From Lachnospiraceae bacterium (GTDB lineage Bacteria > Bacillota > Clostridia > Lachnospirales > Lachnospiraceae): 64,000 nucleotides of DNA. The translations under genes were made by a program, and so were the position numbers. A model generated the notes under the pieces. That model made no database searches. It was given only the letters and a program-made list of their open reading frames with translations, and was not told the DNA's origin. The stretch covers positions 1-64,000 of the forward strand of contig JAFPWO010000002.1 of NCBI GenBank assembly GCA_017394885.1. Reading direction: 5' to 3'. This document shows, one piece after another, positions 37,203 through 45,142 of the stretch. Each line of letters starts with the position of its first letter. The stretch's first letter is position 1.

Positions 37203-37265
37203 ATTATTTCAAAGCCTCCTTGGCGATTATCGCTCGAAAAGCGGCAGACCCTCCCTGCGTATAAT

Positions 37266-37307
37266 GGAATAAGACAGTCCGGGTCTGGCCCCAAACTGTC
37301 TTATTCC
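37266..37307. repeat. Copy 2 of the short palindromic repeat, perfect 13-bp arms
   Basis: GGAATAAGACAGT (37266-37278) and ACTGTCTTATTCC (37295-37307) are perfect inverted arms around a 16-nt GC-rich centre (37279-37294). The centre in reverse complement matches copy 1 at 8845-8883. It lies between the ATPase promoter and the Wzz-like gene, about 27 bp after the stop of the latter, where it could also weaken readthrough, though no T-run follows. Confidence 0.75.
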
Positions 37308-37333
37308 GATATAAAGCGATATGTTTTCAGGGA

Positions 37334-38434
37334 TTACTCTACCAGGATAAAGCCGATACACTCCGCGGGGGAAGCGGCAATCGCTTCCATCTCGTTGTCC
37401 AGCAGGCGCTGCTTCGAGTAATGGATCTGCTCGACGCAGACCACGTTCTGGCCGCCGGTTAGGGCGACTACGGCGTCGGCACTGCTGTGAACGTTCCCGC
37501 CCACCTGCACTTCGCAGTTGAGATAGTGCTGTACGACCTTGCTGATCCGCTCCAGCATCTCTCCGGGGACGGTTCCCATCAGCAGGATCTCCTTGCTCTG
37601 CGCATGCATGGCCAGATTCGCGGCGATCAGCCGGGCTGATTTCGCATGGGAGAGGTTCGGGCGGTGCGAGGCCTTGTTCAGGATAAAGCGGTCGAAGCGC
37701 TGCCAGATATTCTTTTCCCCGCTCCCCTTATCCGCCGTCGGGTAGACCCCGAAGACCGGGAGGTTATAGCGGGCTTTCAGCGGAAGATCATTGGTCACGA
37801 AGCCGTTGGCCACAAAGACGACGGCAAACCAGACCGCGCCGAGGAACAAGCCCACGAAAAGCCCCAGGATGCAGTATTTGGCTGCGCCGAAAAGCATGGA
37901 TTTGACGGTGATCTTGCTGCCTGTGGAAGCCGTAACGGTCAACGTGGCGCCTTTGGAGGAAGTGTTCTTTTCATTCTCAAAAGTCACGACGCAGCGGAAC
38001 ATGTAGCCGTTCTGCGTACTCTTGCTTGTGAACGTCAGCGTATCCGTTGACGCGGAAGGATAGGTTCCGGTATTGACCGAACTCCAGCTCATCCCGTCCT
38101 TGCTGTACTGCCACTGATACTTGGTAACTTTTCCCGAGGTGGCTATATGGAAAACCGCATTATTTCCTTCGGAAACGCTGTAATCCTTCGGCTGTTCGAT
38201 AATTGCCGGATCACCGGATTCGGTACTTTGCTTTCCGCTCTGCGTGGTCGATGCCTTTTTCGCAGCCGCCACTCTCTGCTTATTCAGCGTGAGCCCACGA
38301 TATGCGCCGAGCAGCAAGGCACAGGCCCCCATGATAATCAGCAGAATGCGCCACTGCCGCAGAATGTACCAGAATATGTCGCTGAGGCTGAACGCTGTCT
38401 CCGCGTTGCTGTAGATCTTCTTTTGAGATTCCAT
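37334..38434 (-). CDS. Wzz-like membrane protein with Ig-like insert and degenerate BY-kinase-like tail
   Basis: A 366-residue protein with an architecture suggestive of polysaccharide co-polymerases. A cytoplasmic N-terminus leads to TM1 (about 29-48), then an extracytoplasmic part with an Ig-like domain (about 78-168; EQPKDYSVSEGNNAVF, YQWQYSKDGMSW, YMFRCVV), TM2 (about 182-212) and a cytoplasmic tail. The tail begins LPVFGVYPTADKGSGEKN and continues KSARLIAANLAM and ILLMGTVPGE, which align with the start of Wzc/CapB tyrosine kinases up to the Walker A site, but GKS/T is replaced by MLERIS and no Walker B is seen. ATG 38434 follows GGAGGG. A regulatory or scaffold role in polysaccharide export is inferred. 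Confidence 0.7.
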   Translation of the reverse strand: MESQKKIYSNAETAFSLSDIFWYILRQWRILLIIMGACALLLGAYRGLTLNKQRVAAAKKASTTQSGKQSTESGDPAIIEQPKDYSVSEGNNAVFHIATSGKVTKYQWQYSKDGMSWSSVNTGTYPSASTDTLTFTSKSTQNGYMFRCVVTFENEKNTSSKGATLTVTASTGSKITVKSMLFGAAKYCILGLFVGLFLGAVWFAVVFVANGFVTNDLPLKARYNLPVFGVYPTADKGSGEKNIWQRFDRFILNKASHRPNLSHAKSARLIAANLAMHAQSKEILLMGTVPGEMLERISKVVQHYLNCEVQVGGNVHSSADAVVALTGGQNVVCVEQIHYSKQRLLDNEMEAIAASPAECIGFILVE

Positions 38435-38463
38435 CTTGAACCCTCCGGGAAAAACATGCGTAT

Positions 38464-38492
38464 ATTTTAGCAAATGAATGCCGGAAACGCAA
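38464..38492 (-). promoter_or_regulatory. Candidate promoter of the Wzz-like gene
   Basis: On the minus strand TTGCGT (38487-38492), 17-bp spacer and TAAAAT (38464-38469) with an upstream TGC, 29 bp before the start codon. Confidence 0.55.
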
Positions 38493-38543
38493 GATATTCA
38501 AACGCATTTTTACAGATTCCCCGCAAACGTATTTCCCCTGCTT

Positions 38544-39419
38544 TCACGGCATTTCCCCGCCGTCCAGCACAACGCTGGCCATCCGCGGTTCAAAACAGCA
38601 GGTCGGGCGGACGCTGACGATCCGCACACCGCTGGCCCGCTGCGGGCCCACCTTCATAAAGGTCGCCAGCACACTGGTTTTTCCGTGCAGGCCCAGCGGG
38701 CCGATATCGGCCTCATTGACCCGGCGGGTGATTTCCCTTTCCATGTCGCTCTGAACGTCATAGTGTCCGTCCGACTGCGCCTGCAGCATCAGAGAGGCGG
38801 CTTCAAAATGACTGCGGCCGACGCCGACGGCCAGCGTACAGGGAGAACACCCCAGCTGCGCCACGCTCTCCTTCGCCCAGGCCACGATCTCATCCAGTAC
38901 GACCTGCGCGCTGTGCCTGTGAAAGACCCGGTAGGTCTTGGCGCGGATAGCTGGCCCGCCGCCGAACATCAGGATATGAAGGCGGACCACGTCTTCCTCA
39001 CACGGGCGGAGCAGGATCGGCGCCGGCTCTACCCCGGCGCTGTCGGGACAAAGCCCGCCCGATTGATCAATCCGCTGGCTGTCATCTCCCATAATACCCA
39101 TGGGCCGCCCCGGAAGCGCACGCAGCCCTTCGGCTATCCCGTCCCGGATCGCTTCGAGCATCCAGCCGGTTATGGCTGCCCCGGGCCCGACCTCCAGCAC
39201 CAGATGCGGGATCCCGGTGTCGTCGCACAGCGGGCTGTGGTTTTGCTCCGCCGCCTCCGCGTTTTCCAGAATGGTTTCTAGCACCCATCTTGCCTTTTCA
39301 TTGTCTTCCCGGGCGATTGCGCTGCGGTAGGCGTTTTTTTTGTCCTCACGGAAGGAAGAGCCGGCCGTCACCAGCGTATCCCGCACCAGAGCCCTGATTT
39401 CTTCATAGGTTTTACTCAT
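38544..39419 (-). CDS. Class I fumarase/tartrate dehydratase, alpha subunit
   Basis: Iron-sulfur hydro-lyase subunit of 291 residues, as in two-subunit class I fumarase or L-tartrate dehydratase. Candidate 4Fe-4S cysteines are Cys65 in PLCDDTG, Cys191 (or Cys194) in QLGCSPC and Cys274/275 in RPTCCFEPR, matching the three-cysteine pattern of the family; the AVGVGRSHFEAA stretch follows the second. It acts with the beta subunit whose gene overlaps by 8 bp upstream. Relatives hydrate fumarate, mesaconate or tartrate-type acids, so the exact substrate is open. It is the last gene of the nine-gene operon. Confidence 0.88.
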   Translation of the reverse strand: MSKTYEEIRALVRDTLVTAGSSFREDKKNAYRSAIAREDNEKARWVLETILENAEAAEQNHSPLCDDTGIPHLVLEVGPGAAITGWMLEAIRDGIAEGLRALPGRPMGIMGDDSQRIDQSGGLCPDSAGVEPAPILLRPCEEDVVRLHILMFGGGPAIRAKTYRVFHRHSAQVVLDEIVAWAKESVAQLGCSPCTLAVGVGRSHFEAASLMLQAQSDGHYDVQSDMEREITRRVNEADIGPLGLHGKTSVLATFMKVGPQRASGVRIVSVRPTCCFEPRMASVVLDGGEMP

Positions 39420-39915
39420 AAATGCTCCTTCCGTGCGCCGCGCCGATAATGGCCGGGTAACGGTCCACTTTGATCAGATACAGCGCCTCCATGCCCAGTT
39501 CCGGGAAGGCGGCCAGCTTGATCTCCGACGTCCTGGCTCCCAGAAGAGCCGTGACCGGCGGGATCACAGCATAGACGGAATTGCACTCATCCAGAACTTT
39601 CACGGTTTCCGGATGCAGCGCACCTTTCCCGAGATGCAGCTTGATTCCCGCCCGGGAAAGCGGCCCGATACTGCTTTCGATCTCGAGTTTATTGCTGGAG
39701 GTCGGGCCGACTCCCGCCGGGCTGACCGCCGTGTGAAAGATCACCTGCCCGTGCAGGTCGACTCCCAGTTCCTTTTCCCTTCCTTCCCGGACCAGCTGAA
39801 TCACCTTTGGCAGCACGGCGTCCCTTCCGCACAGGATATATCCCGAGAGGGTGACCGTATCTCCCACCTGCAGCACCGCAACCGTCTCTTCCGAAATCGG
39901 TGTCGTAATATCCAT
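39412..39915 (-). CDS. Class I fumarase/tartrate dehydratase, beta subunit
   Basis: Swivelling-domain subunit of 167 residues corresponding to the C-terminal part of class I fumarases. It contains VGDTVTLSGYILCGRDAV at the N-terminus, HTAVSPAGVGPTSS, the conserved HLGKGAL motif and the Lys/Asp/Arg-rich end (VDRYPAIIGAAHG). It pairs with the alpha subunit (8-bp overlap). The TSSNKLEIE segment is slightly divergent from canonical fumarases, and the C-terminus is short, so another hydroxy-acid substrate is possible. Confidence 0.87.
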   Translation of the reverse strand: MDITTPISEETVAVLQVGDTVTLSGYILCGRDAVLPKVIQLVREGREKELGVDLHGQVIFHTAVSPAGVGPTSSNKLEIESSIGPLSRAGIKLHLGKGALHPETVKVLDECNSVYAVIPPVTALLGARTSEIKLAAFPELGMEALYLIKVDRYPAIIGAAHGRSIYE

Positions 39916-39977
39916 CTTCTCTCCTTTTTAAGAGAGGCCTTTCTTCGCCGCGGCAAAGGAAAGGCCTGAAGTTCTTC

Positions 39978-41123
39978 TTATTCGTTGACCGCGAACAGTT
40001 TGACGTAGGCTCCTTCGTTTTCAATGACCCCGAAAGCTTTGGCACGGTTCAGTATCTTTTTCGCCCAGTTGGTATGCGGGCGGATCTCATTCATCTTATT
40101 GCCGCCCTGCCCCTTGACGACGCCGCCGCCGGCACCGAGGATCTGGCCGGCATCCTCATACTCTTCCCGGGTGACCGCCATCAGCGCGTTCACAAATTTC
40201 ACGTGGGTGGGATGAATGACCGTCCGGCCGACAAAGCCATTCGCCTTATCCAGAATGACTTCCCGCAGCAGACCGTCGATCTCGTTGTTGACGATCGGGA
40301 TCCGCTTCATCAGATAGTCCTCCAGCCCGTGCCGCGGCAGTTCTTCAAACATCATCTCCTTCGGCGCGCGGAAGTACTCCCAGACCGGGCCGGAAATCAC
40401 GTAGTCGTTATTGCGGCCGCAGACGTTTACGATATCCGCCAGGCATTCCCGGACCGTCATGATATCGTAGATGGAATAATCCACCCCGCGGCGGACTCCG
40501 AAAACAGAAGAAAAGTCGGTGCCGCCGACGCGGACCTGCAGGACCAGATCGTGATATTTGTCCAGGATCTTCTTGATCCCCATGAGCTCGGACATGCGGC
40601 TTTCGCGATATGCCACCTCCGGATCCTCAATGATCGGCATGCCGTAAAGGATCTCACCGAAGCGTTCGTTCAGATCCTTCAGATAGGCGTAGTATTCATA
40701 GCCGTTTTCCGCGTTGAACTTCGGAAAGTTGACCCCGCATAACGACCGGACCTGATGCTTGGTCAGCTTATTCCCGAAGGCTTTGAACTGATCCAGATTC
40801 CGGATACGCACAAAGATCAGCGGGACCTTGTCCGGATCCAGCCGGCCTTCGTCCACGGCCGACGTCACGGTATCCAGCAGATTGTGCACGTTTTCCATCG
40901 CTTCAGGCAGTTTTTCCTCGGGGCAGGCGTCCTCAAAGCACAGCACGATGGTCGTCAGGCCCGGCATGGCATTGGAGAGGATCTTCGGGGCAAAGTCTTT
41001 GTAGCCGGGCATATACATGGCAGCGCCGAGGCAGTACTGCAGCAGCTCCCGGTCTGTGTATTTGTCAAAGCTCTCCGGCTTTACCACGAAGGGGAAATCC
41101 GGATTGTACATATGGTGTCTCAT
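39978..41123 (-). CDS. HpcH/HpaI/CitE-like aldolase or C-C lyase
   Basis: A 381-residue TIM-barrel protein. The stretch MPGLTTIVLCFEDACPEEKLPEAM carries the acidic metal or active-site residues, VPLIFVRIRN a conserved Arg, and the C-terminal half has IEDPEVAYRE, LQVRVGGTDFSSVFG and VIHPTHVKFVNALMAV as in CitE-type lyases (G..IHP). It is longer and more divergent than citrate lyase beta and resembles the C-C bond lyase branch also found in tellurite-type gene clusters. In this operon it would cleave a hydroxy acid made by the fumarase-type hydratase. The specific reaction is inferred. Confidence 0.78.
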   Translation of the reverse strand: MRHHMYNPDFPFVVKPESFDKYTDRELLQYCLGAAMYMPGYKDFAPKILSNAMPGLTTIVLCFEDACPEEKLPEAMENVHNLLDTVTSAVDEGRLDPDKVPLIFVRIRNLDQFKAFGNKLTKHQVRSLCGVNFPKFNAENGYEYYAYLKDLNERFGEILYGMPIIEDPEVAYRESRMSELMGIKKILDKYHDLVLQVRVGGTDFSSVFGVRRGVDYSIYDIMTVRECLADIVNVCGRNNDYVISGPVWEYFRAPKEMMFEELPRHGLEDYLMKRIPIVNNEIDGLLREVILDKANGFVGRTVIHPTHVKFVNALMAVTREEYEDAGQILGAGGGVVKGQGGNKMNEIRPHTNWAKKILNRAKAFGVIENEGAYVKLFAVNE

Positions 41124-41145
41124 TCTGTTGCCAGTCCTTTATGAA

Positions 41146-42054
41146 TTATAATTCGGCGAGGCTCCCTCTCGGGGACCAGATCGCTTCCGGATAGTATTCG
41201 TCGATCATGCGCTTGACCAGCGAGCACTGTTTGGCGCGCTTGCGGGCGTCGTCTTCCGTGCTGTCCCAGCTGTGGGTCGCCGCCACGGAACCGCCGGTCT
41301 TTAAGTAGATCGGCGCCGCGATGCGGATCATCTCCGGCACTTCATAGTGACGGATGAAGCCGCCTGTCGACTTGGGATTCTCGGTGTGGATATCGATCGG
41401 GATCCGGATCGCCTGGCGCATTGCCGCCAGCATCTGCAGCTGAATATCCCGGACCGGATTGACGGAATCGGCGCCGATCATTTCCAGAAGCTTTGCTGAA
41501 GCGGGATTCCCGTGGCCGGCATGCGCGGAAACCTTGAAATGACAGTCTGCCGGGATCTCGCCGGCATCCCTCATCTGCCCCAGCACCCACAGGCAGCCCT
41601 CGTCGTAGACCAGGAAGCCGCGGCAGCCCAGCCTGGCGGCTCTCTTTACGTCTTCCACCGCCCGTACGATCTGCTCCTCGCCACGCAGGCGGTAGCCCAT
41701 CCGGACGCCTTCTTCGGTGTGCACGGAAGCGGAGGTATCCGTCGTGGCGCGGGGGCCGATCGCCAGGATCAGGTCTGTCTGATACTCGTGCGCCAGCTCC
41801 ACCATCTTCGAAATCTCCGCGTCGGTCAGGCGCATGATTCCCTGCGTCTGCGTCACGCGGTGCAGATATAAACCATAGCCTTCGATCGCTTCCAGCAGGG
41901 CCTTCATGACCTTCGGGCCCTGTATGCCGGGAACTTCAAAACGATACTGGCCGCCGTCCGCAAAGCGTTTTTCCGAGGTCGGAAGTGTATAGGCATCCCC
42001 GCCGGGCAGGCCGATCGACCGCAAAAATTCTCTTGTTTTGTCCATACTGTTCAT
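41146..42054 (-). CDS. Putative TIM-barrel enzyme, U32 peptidase-like
   Basis: A 302-residue protein whose sequence pattern of alternating strands and helices suggests a TIM barrel: RFEVPGIQGPKVMKALLEAI, TDLILAIGPRA, CRGFLVYDEGCLW, CHFKVSAHAGHGNPASAKLL, DSVNPVRDIQLQML and IDIHTENP. The overall look is like U32-family proteins, but the collagenase signature is not present and I do not claim peptidase function. Conserved His, Asp and Glu at strand ends would suit a metal-dependent aldolase or isomerase. GAAAGGAAA precedes the ATG. It sits between the lyase and decarboxylase genes with gaps of about 20 bp, so it belongs to the pathway. Confidence 0.6.
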   Translation of the reverse strand: MNSMDKTREFLRSIGLPGGDAYTLPTSEKRFADGGQYRFEVPGIQGPKVMKALLEAIEGYGLYLHRVTQTQGIMRLTDAEISKMVELAHEYQTDLILAIGPRATTDTSASVHTEEGVRMGYRLRGEEQIVRAVEDVKRAARLGCRGFLVYDEGCLWVLGQMRDAGEIPADCHFKVSAHAGHGNPASAKLLEMIGADSVNPVRDIQLQMLAAMRQAIRIPIDIHTENPKSTGGFIRHYEVPEMIRIAAPIYLKTGGSVAATHSWDSTEDDARKRAKQCSLVKRMIDEYYPEAIWSPRGSLAEL

Positions 42055-42072
42055 GACGGTTTCCTTTCGTAT

Positions 42073-43209
42073 TCAGTCTTCTCTGTTTATATTTTCAATC
42101 AAAGCATCAATGGCTTCTCTGTGATCGAAAACGATCGGCGGCAGCTTCCGGCTTAGCCCTTTATGGATCCGGCAGTCAATGAAAGCTGCACGGCCACAGT
42201 CCTTAAGCTGCTTCAGCGCTGCAATCAGCTCCTCCTTCGTTTCCACGGCCTTATCTGCCGTGGCATAGCCGCAGGCCCGGGCAATTGCCGTAAAATCGAT
42301 CCTGTGGCCCGCGGAAGGCTGCCCGCCCACCGATTCGTGCGCGCCGTTGTTCAGCACGATATGCAGGAAGTTCGGCGCGGACAGCTTGCTGATCATGGTG
42401 AGCGCGCCGAGGTGCATAATCGCGGCGGAGTCTCCGTCCAGTACCACGACCCGGCGGTCCGGCCTGGCCAGCGCGATCCCCAGCGCTACCGAGGAAGCGT
42501 GGCCCATGGAGCCCACATTCAGAAAATCCGTATCTTTCGTTTCGCCTCTTTTTTCACGGAGGAAAAATAGTTCACGGGTCGCCCGGCCGGTCGTGGCGGA
42601 ATAGATGGTATCCGCCGGCATGTGGTCGAGGATCACTTCAATGGCTTCTTCCCGGCTCATGGGATAGATCTCGTCCCGGTTGTTGGCTTTTTCCGCCGCG
42701 GCCATCACGCCCTTCGGCGCGATCAGGCCGTAGGCTTTTCTGCTTTCCCGGCAAGAGCGCACCGCTTTGGCAAGGACCGCCCGGAAATCCTCCGGATCAT
42801 CCGTCAGGACAGAATACGGGAGATGCAGCAGTTCCAGCAGACCGGGCGTGATCTCTCCCTGCAGCCTGTGCTGCGGATGGTTCGGTTCCGTATCGCCCTG
42901 CCCGCGCCAGCCGATCAGCAGCAGCATCGGGACGCCGTAAACTGCTTCATCGGCCAGAGAAGCCAGGGGATTTACGGTATTGCCCATTCCGCTGTTCTGC
43001 ATATAGACGAGCGGGATCTCACGGGTCGCCAGATAATGCCCGGCCGCGATCCCGACGGCATTGCCTTCATTGGCGGCGATCACGTTCCGGTCTCCGCAGT
43101 TCAACAGCGCATAATTGCAGAAGCCGTTCAGATAGGAATCCGGGACCCCGGTAAAAAAGCGGATGCCCTGCGCCGCCAGTTCTTCGAACACAAATGTCTG
43201 ATCCAGCAT
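42073..43209 (-). CDS. Thiamine-diphosphate decarboxylase, phosphonopyruvate decarboxylase-like
   Basis: TPP-dependent 2-oxo acid decarboxylase of 378 residues. The Pyr domain holds FTGVPDSYLNGF, the catalytic Glu in ANEGNAVGIAAGHYLATR and MQNSGMGNTVNPLASL; the PP domain holds the TPP-binding stretch VLDGDSAAIMHLGAL followed by VLNNGAHESVGGQPS. These are hallmarks of phosphonopyruvate and sulfopyruvate decarboxylases. No phosphoenolpyruvate mutase is visible nearby, so the operon probably uses another 2-oxo acid, giving an aldehyde that the adjacent aldo/keto reductase (9 bp upstream) could reduce. Confidence 0.85.
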   Translation of the reverse strand: MLDQTFVFEELAAQGIRFFTGVPDSYLNGFCNYALLNCGDRNVIAANEGNAVGIAAGHYLATREIPLVYMQNSGMGNTVNPLASLADEAVYGVPMLLLIGWRGQGDTEPNHPQHRLQGEITPGLLELLHLPYSVLTDDPEDFRAVLAKAVRSCRESRKAYGLIAPKGVMAAAEKANNRDEIYPMSREEAIEVILDHMPADTIYSATTGRATRELFFLREKRGETKDTDFLNVGSMGHASSVALGIALARPDRRVVVLDGDSAAIMHLGALTMISKLSAPNFLHIVLNNGAHESVGGQPSAGHRIDFTAIARACGYATADKAVETKEELIAALKQLKDCGRAAFIDCRIHKGLSRKLPPIVFDHREAIDALIENINRED

Positions 43210-43217
43210 AATTACTC

Positions 43218-44186
43218 CTATTTAGCCGCGCCTTTGTACAGGGTGAAATAGTCCGGGCTGTCCGCACGGCAGTGCTCCCAGGCCGCTTCAAAGCACTCCT
43301 GCAGGCTTCCGGAAAGCGGTCCCGCCTGCAGCGCGGCCAGATTCTGCCGCAGATGGCCCGGTCTGGAGGCGCCGATAATCACCGCGTCGCCCCGCTCTGC
43401 TTTCAGCATGGAATGATGCGCCAGCCAGCGGCAGACGGCTTCGATCAGGCCGATTCCTTCCTTTTCGCAGGCTTCTTTCAGGAGATCGACGGCCTCAAAA
43501 TATGACTTTTTCCAGTAGCGTTTCTGATAATTCGGACGGTGCGTAAAGCGCCCGTCGCCCGGTTCTTCTTCAAAGTGGCGGTACCGGCCGGTCAAAAGGC
43601 CGCCCGCCAGCGGATTGTACGCGTAAAAGCGCAGGCCGAAATGATCCAGTGCCAGGTTCAGCTCCGCTTCCGCCCGGCGGGTCAGCGGATTATAAATGCC
43701 CTCATAGACGGTCGGCAGCGTCCAGCCTTTCGCCCTGGACAGATACCAGACCTCCGCGACCATCCAGGCCGGGAAATTGCTGAGCCCCAGCTCCGTAAAG
43801 CCGCCTTCTTCGTGCAGCACATGGCAGGCTTCCAGCACCGATTCCACCGGCGTGGCCGGGTCCGGAAAGTGCAGGTAGAGCGTATCCACAGACGGCAGGC
43901 CCAGCCGTTTCAGCGAGCCGCGCAGCTGCAGATATGCCGCCTCCGCGTCCAGACGGCCCGTGATCCGGGGATTCACCTTCGTCGCGATCTCCACGTTTTC
44001 GCGGCCGATCCGCGGCAGCATCTCTCCGATAATCTCCTCGGAGCGTCCCTCATTATACACATAAGCGGTGTCCAGCTCCCGGTATCCGGCTTCCAGAAAC
44101 GTCCGGACAAATTCTTCCGCCTCCGGCTGAAATACCGATTCTCCGAAGGTCATGGTCCCCAGAACCGCCTTGATCTGTTTGTTCAT
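43218..44186 (-). CDS. Aldo/keto reductase
   Basis: NADPH-type aldehyde reductase of 322 residues in the aflatoxin-aldehyde reductase-like group. The catalytic tetrad is intact: Asp39 and Tyr44 in ELDTAYVY, Lys70 in IATKVNP and His106 in LYLHFPDP. A C-terminal cofactor-binding stretch VIIGASRPGHLRQNL is present, and there is no iron-sulfur extension, unlike the two reductases near the window start. AGGAGGAG precedes the ATG. Position next to the decarboxylase suggests that it reduces the resulting aldehyde to an alcohol or hydroxy acid. Confidence 0.88.
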   Translation of the reverse strand: MNKQIKAVLGTMTFGESVFQPEAEEFVRTFLEAGYRELDTAYVYNEGRSEEIIGEMLPRIGRENVEIATKVNPRITGRLDAEAAYLQLRGSLKRLGLPSVDTLYLHFPDPATPVESVLEACHVLHEEGGFTELGLSNFPAWMVAEVWYLSRAKGWTLPTVYEGIYNPLTRRAEAELNLALDHFGLRFYAYNPLAGGLLTGRYRHFEEEPGDGRFTHRPNYQKRYWKKSYFEAVDLLKEACEKEGIGLIEAVCRWLAHHSMLKAERGDAVIIGASRPGHLRQNLAALQAGPLSGSLQECFEAAWEHCRADSPDYFTLYKGAAK

Positions 44187-44228
44187 CCATCTCCTCCTGA
44201 TGATTCCGCCCGGGCGGATTTCATTCTT

Positions 44229-45137
44229 CTACCATTCAATTTGTTTCATGACGTCCTTGAGGGCGATGGCAGCCTGGGACAGTTCCCGGTCCCGGCGCCA
44301 CAGCACGACGACCTCGCGGGTCAGCAGCGGTTCCCTGATCGAATAGAAGCACACGTCATCCTTGCCGCTGAGCCGCTCGATCCCTTCCGGCACCAGTGCC
44401 ATGCCGACGCCGGCCCGGACCATGCCGATCTGGGCGTCCAGGCTTTTCACAACGGCGGCCTTTTCAACTTTCATCCGGTGTTTCCGGCAGATCTTTTCCA
44501 GCTGCTGCTGCATAAACTGCGCTTCTGTCAGCATGACAAAGGCTTTTCCGTCCATAACTCGGATATTCACGCAGGGAAGCCGCCTTCCCGGGATCTGCTC
44601 GTGCGCCGGCTGCGGATCTGCGGCCGGAATTGCCAGAACCAGCTCCTCATCCATGATCTTTTCGCAGTCGTAGCGGTCGTTTTCCGGCGGCTTGACGGTC
44701 AGGCACAGGTCGTACTGTCCGTGTTCCATCCCTTCCATCAGCTCCGCGGTCGTCCCTTCCCGGACCACCAGATGGATCCCCGGGTAAAGAGACTGGAAGC
44801 GTTTCGCGATGATCGGCATCATATCCGCCGAGCGGAACGGTGCCGTTCCGACGCTGATCGAGCCGCGCTTTAAGGCGGCGATATCGGAGAAGCGGACCTT
44901 CATCTGCTGCTCCAGATCCAGGATTTTCTTCCCGGTCTCCACATAGATCTGGCCCGCGTCCGTGAGGCGGACGTCTCCCCCGCTGCGGTCAAACAGCGGC
45001 ATGCCGATCTGGGATTCGATCTTTTTTATATATTGCGAAAGCGAAGGCTGTGAAATATTCAGTTCTTCCGCCGCGCGGGAAAACGACCCCTCCTGCGCCA
45101 GCACCTGAACATATTTCAGCTGTTTCATGTTCATCAT
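44229..45137 (-). CDS. LysR-family transcriptional regulator
   Basis: Regulator of 302 residues. The N-terminal winged helix has the LysR pattern MKQLKYVQVLAQEGSFSRAAEELNISQPSLSQYI (read from 45128 down) and LFDRSGGDVRLTDAG; the rest is the substrate-binding domain, with SISVGTAPFRSADMMPIIAKRF at its start. Several ATG codons are possible; 45137 is chosen, 5 bp after the upstream stop codon, since the frame further upstream is within the preceding gene. It is the third gene of the operon, so it likely autoregulates. The palindrome at 47949-47979 is a candidate binding site. Confidence 0.9.
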   Translation of the reverse strand: MMNMKQLKYVQVLAQEGSFSRAAEELNISQPSLSQYIKKIESQIGMPLFDRSGGDVRLTDAGQIYVETGKKILDLEQQMKVRFSDIAALKRGSISVGTAPFRSADMMPIIAKRFQSLYPGIHLVVREGTTAELMEGMEHGQYDLCLTVKPPENDRYDCEKIMDEELVLAIPAADPQPAHEQIPGRRLPCVNIRVMDGKAFVMLTEAQFMQQQLEKICRKHRMKVEKAAVVKSLDAQIGMVRAGVGMALVPEGIERLSGKDDVCFYSIREPLLTREVVVLWRRDRELSQAAIALKDVMKQIEW

Positions 45138-45142
45138 CGATT

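Noticed and set aside
37266..37307. Considered as a terminator for the Wzz-like gene
   Set aside because: The stem is perfect but no T-run follows on the minus strand, and homology to the copy at 8845-8883 indicates a repeat element.
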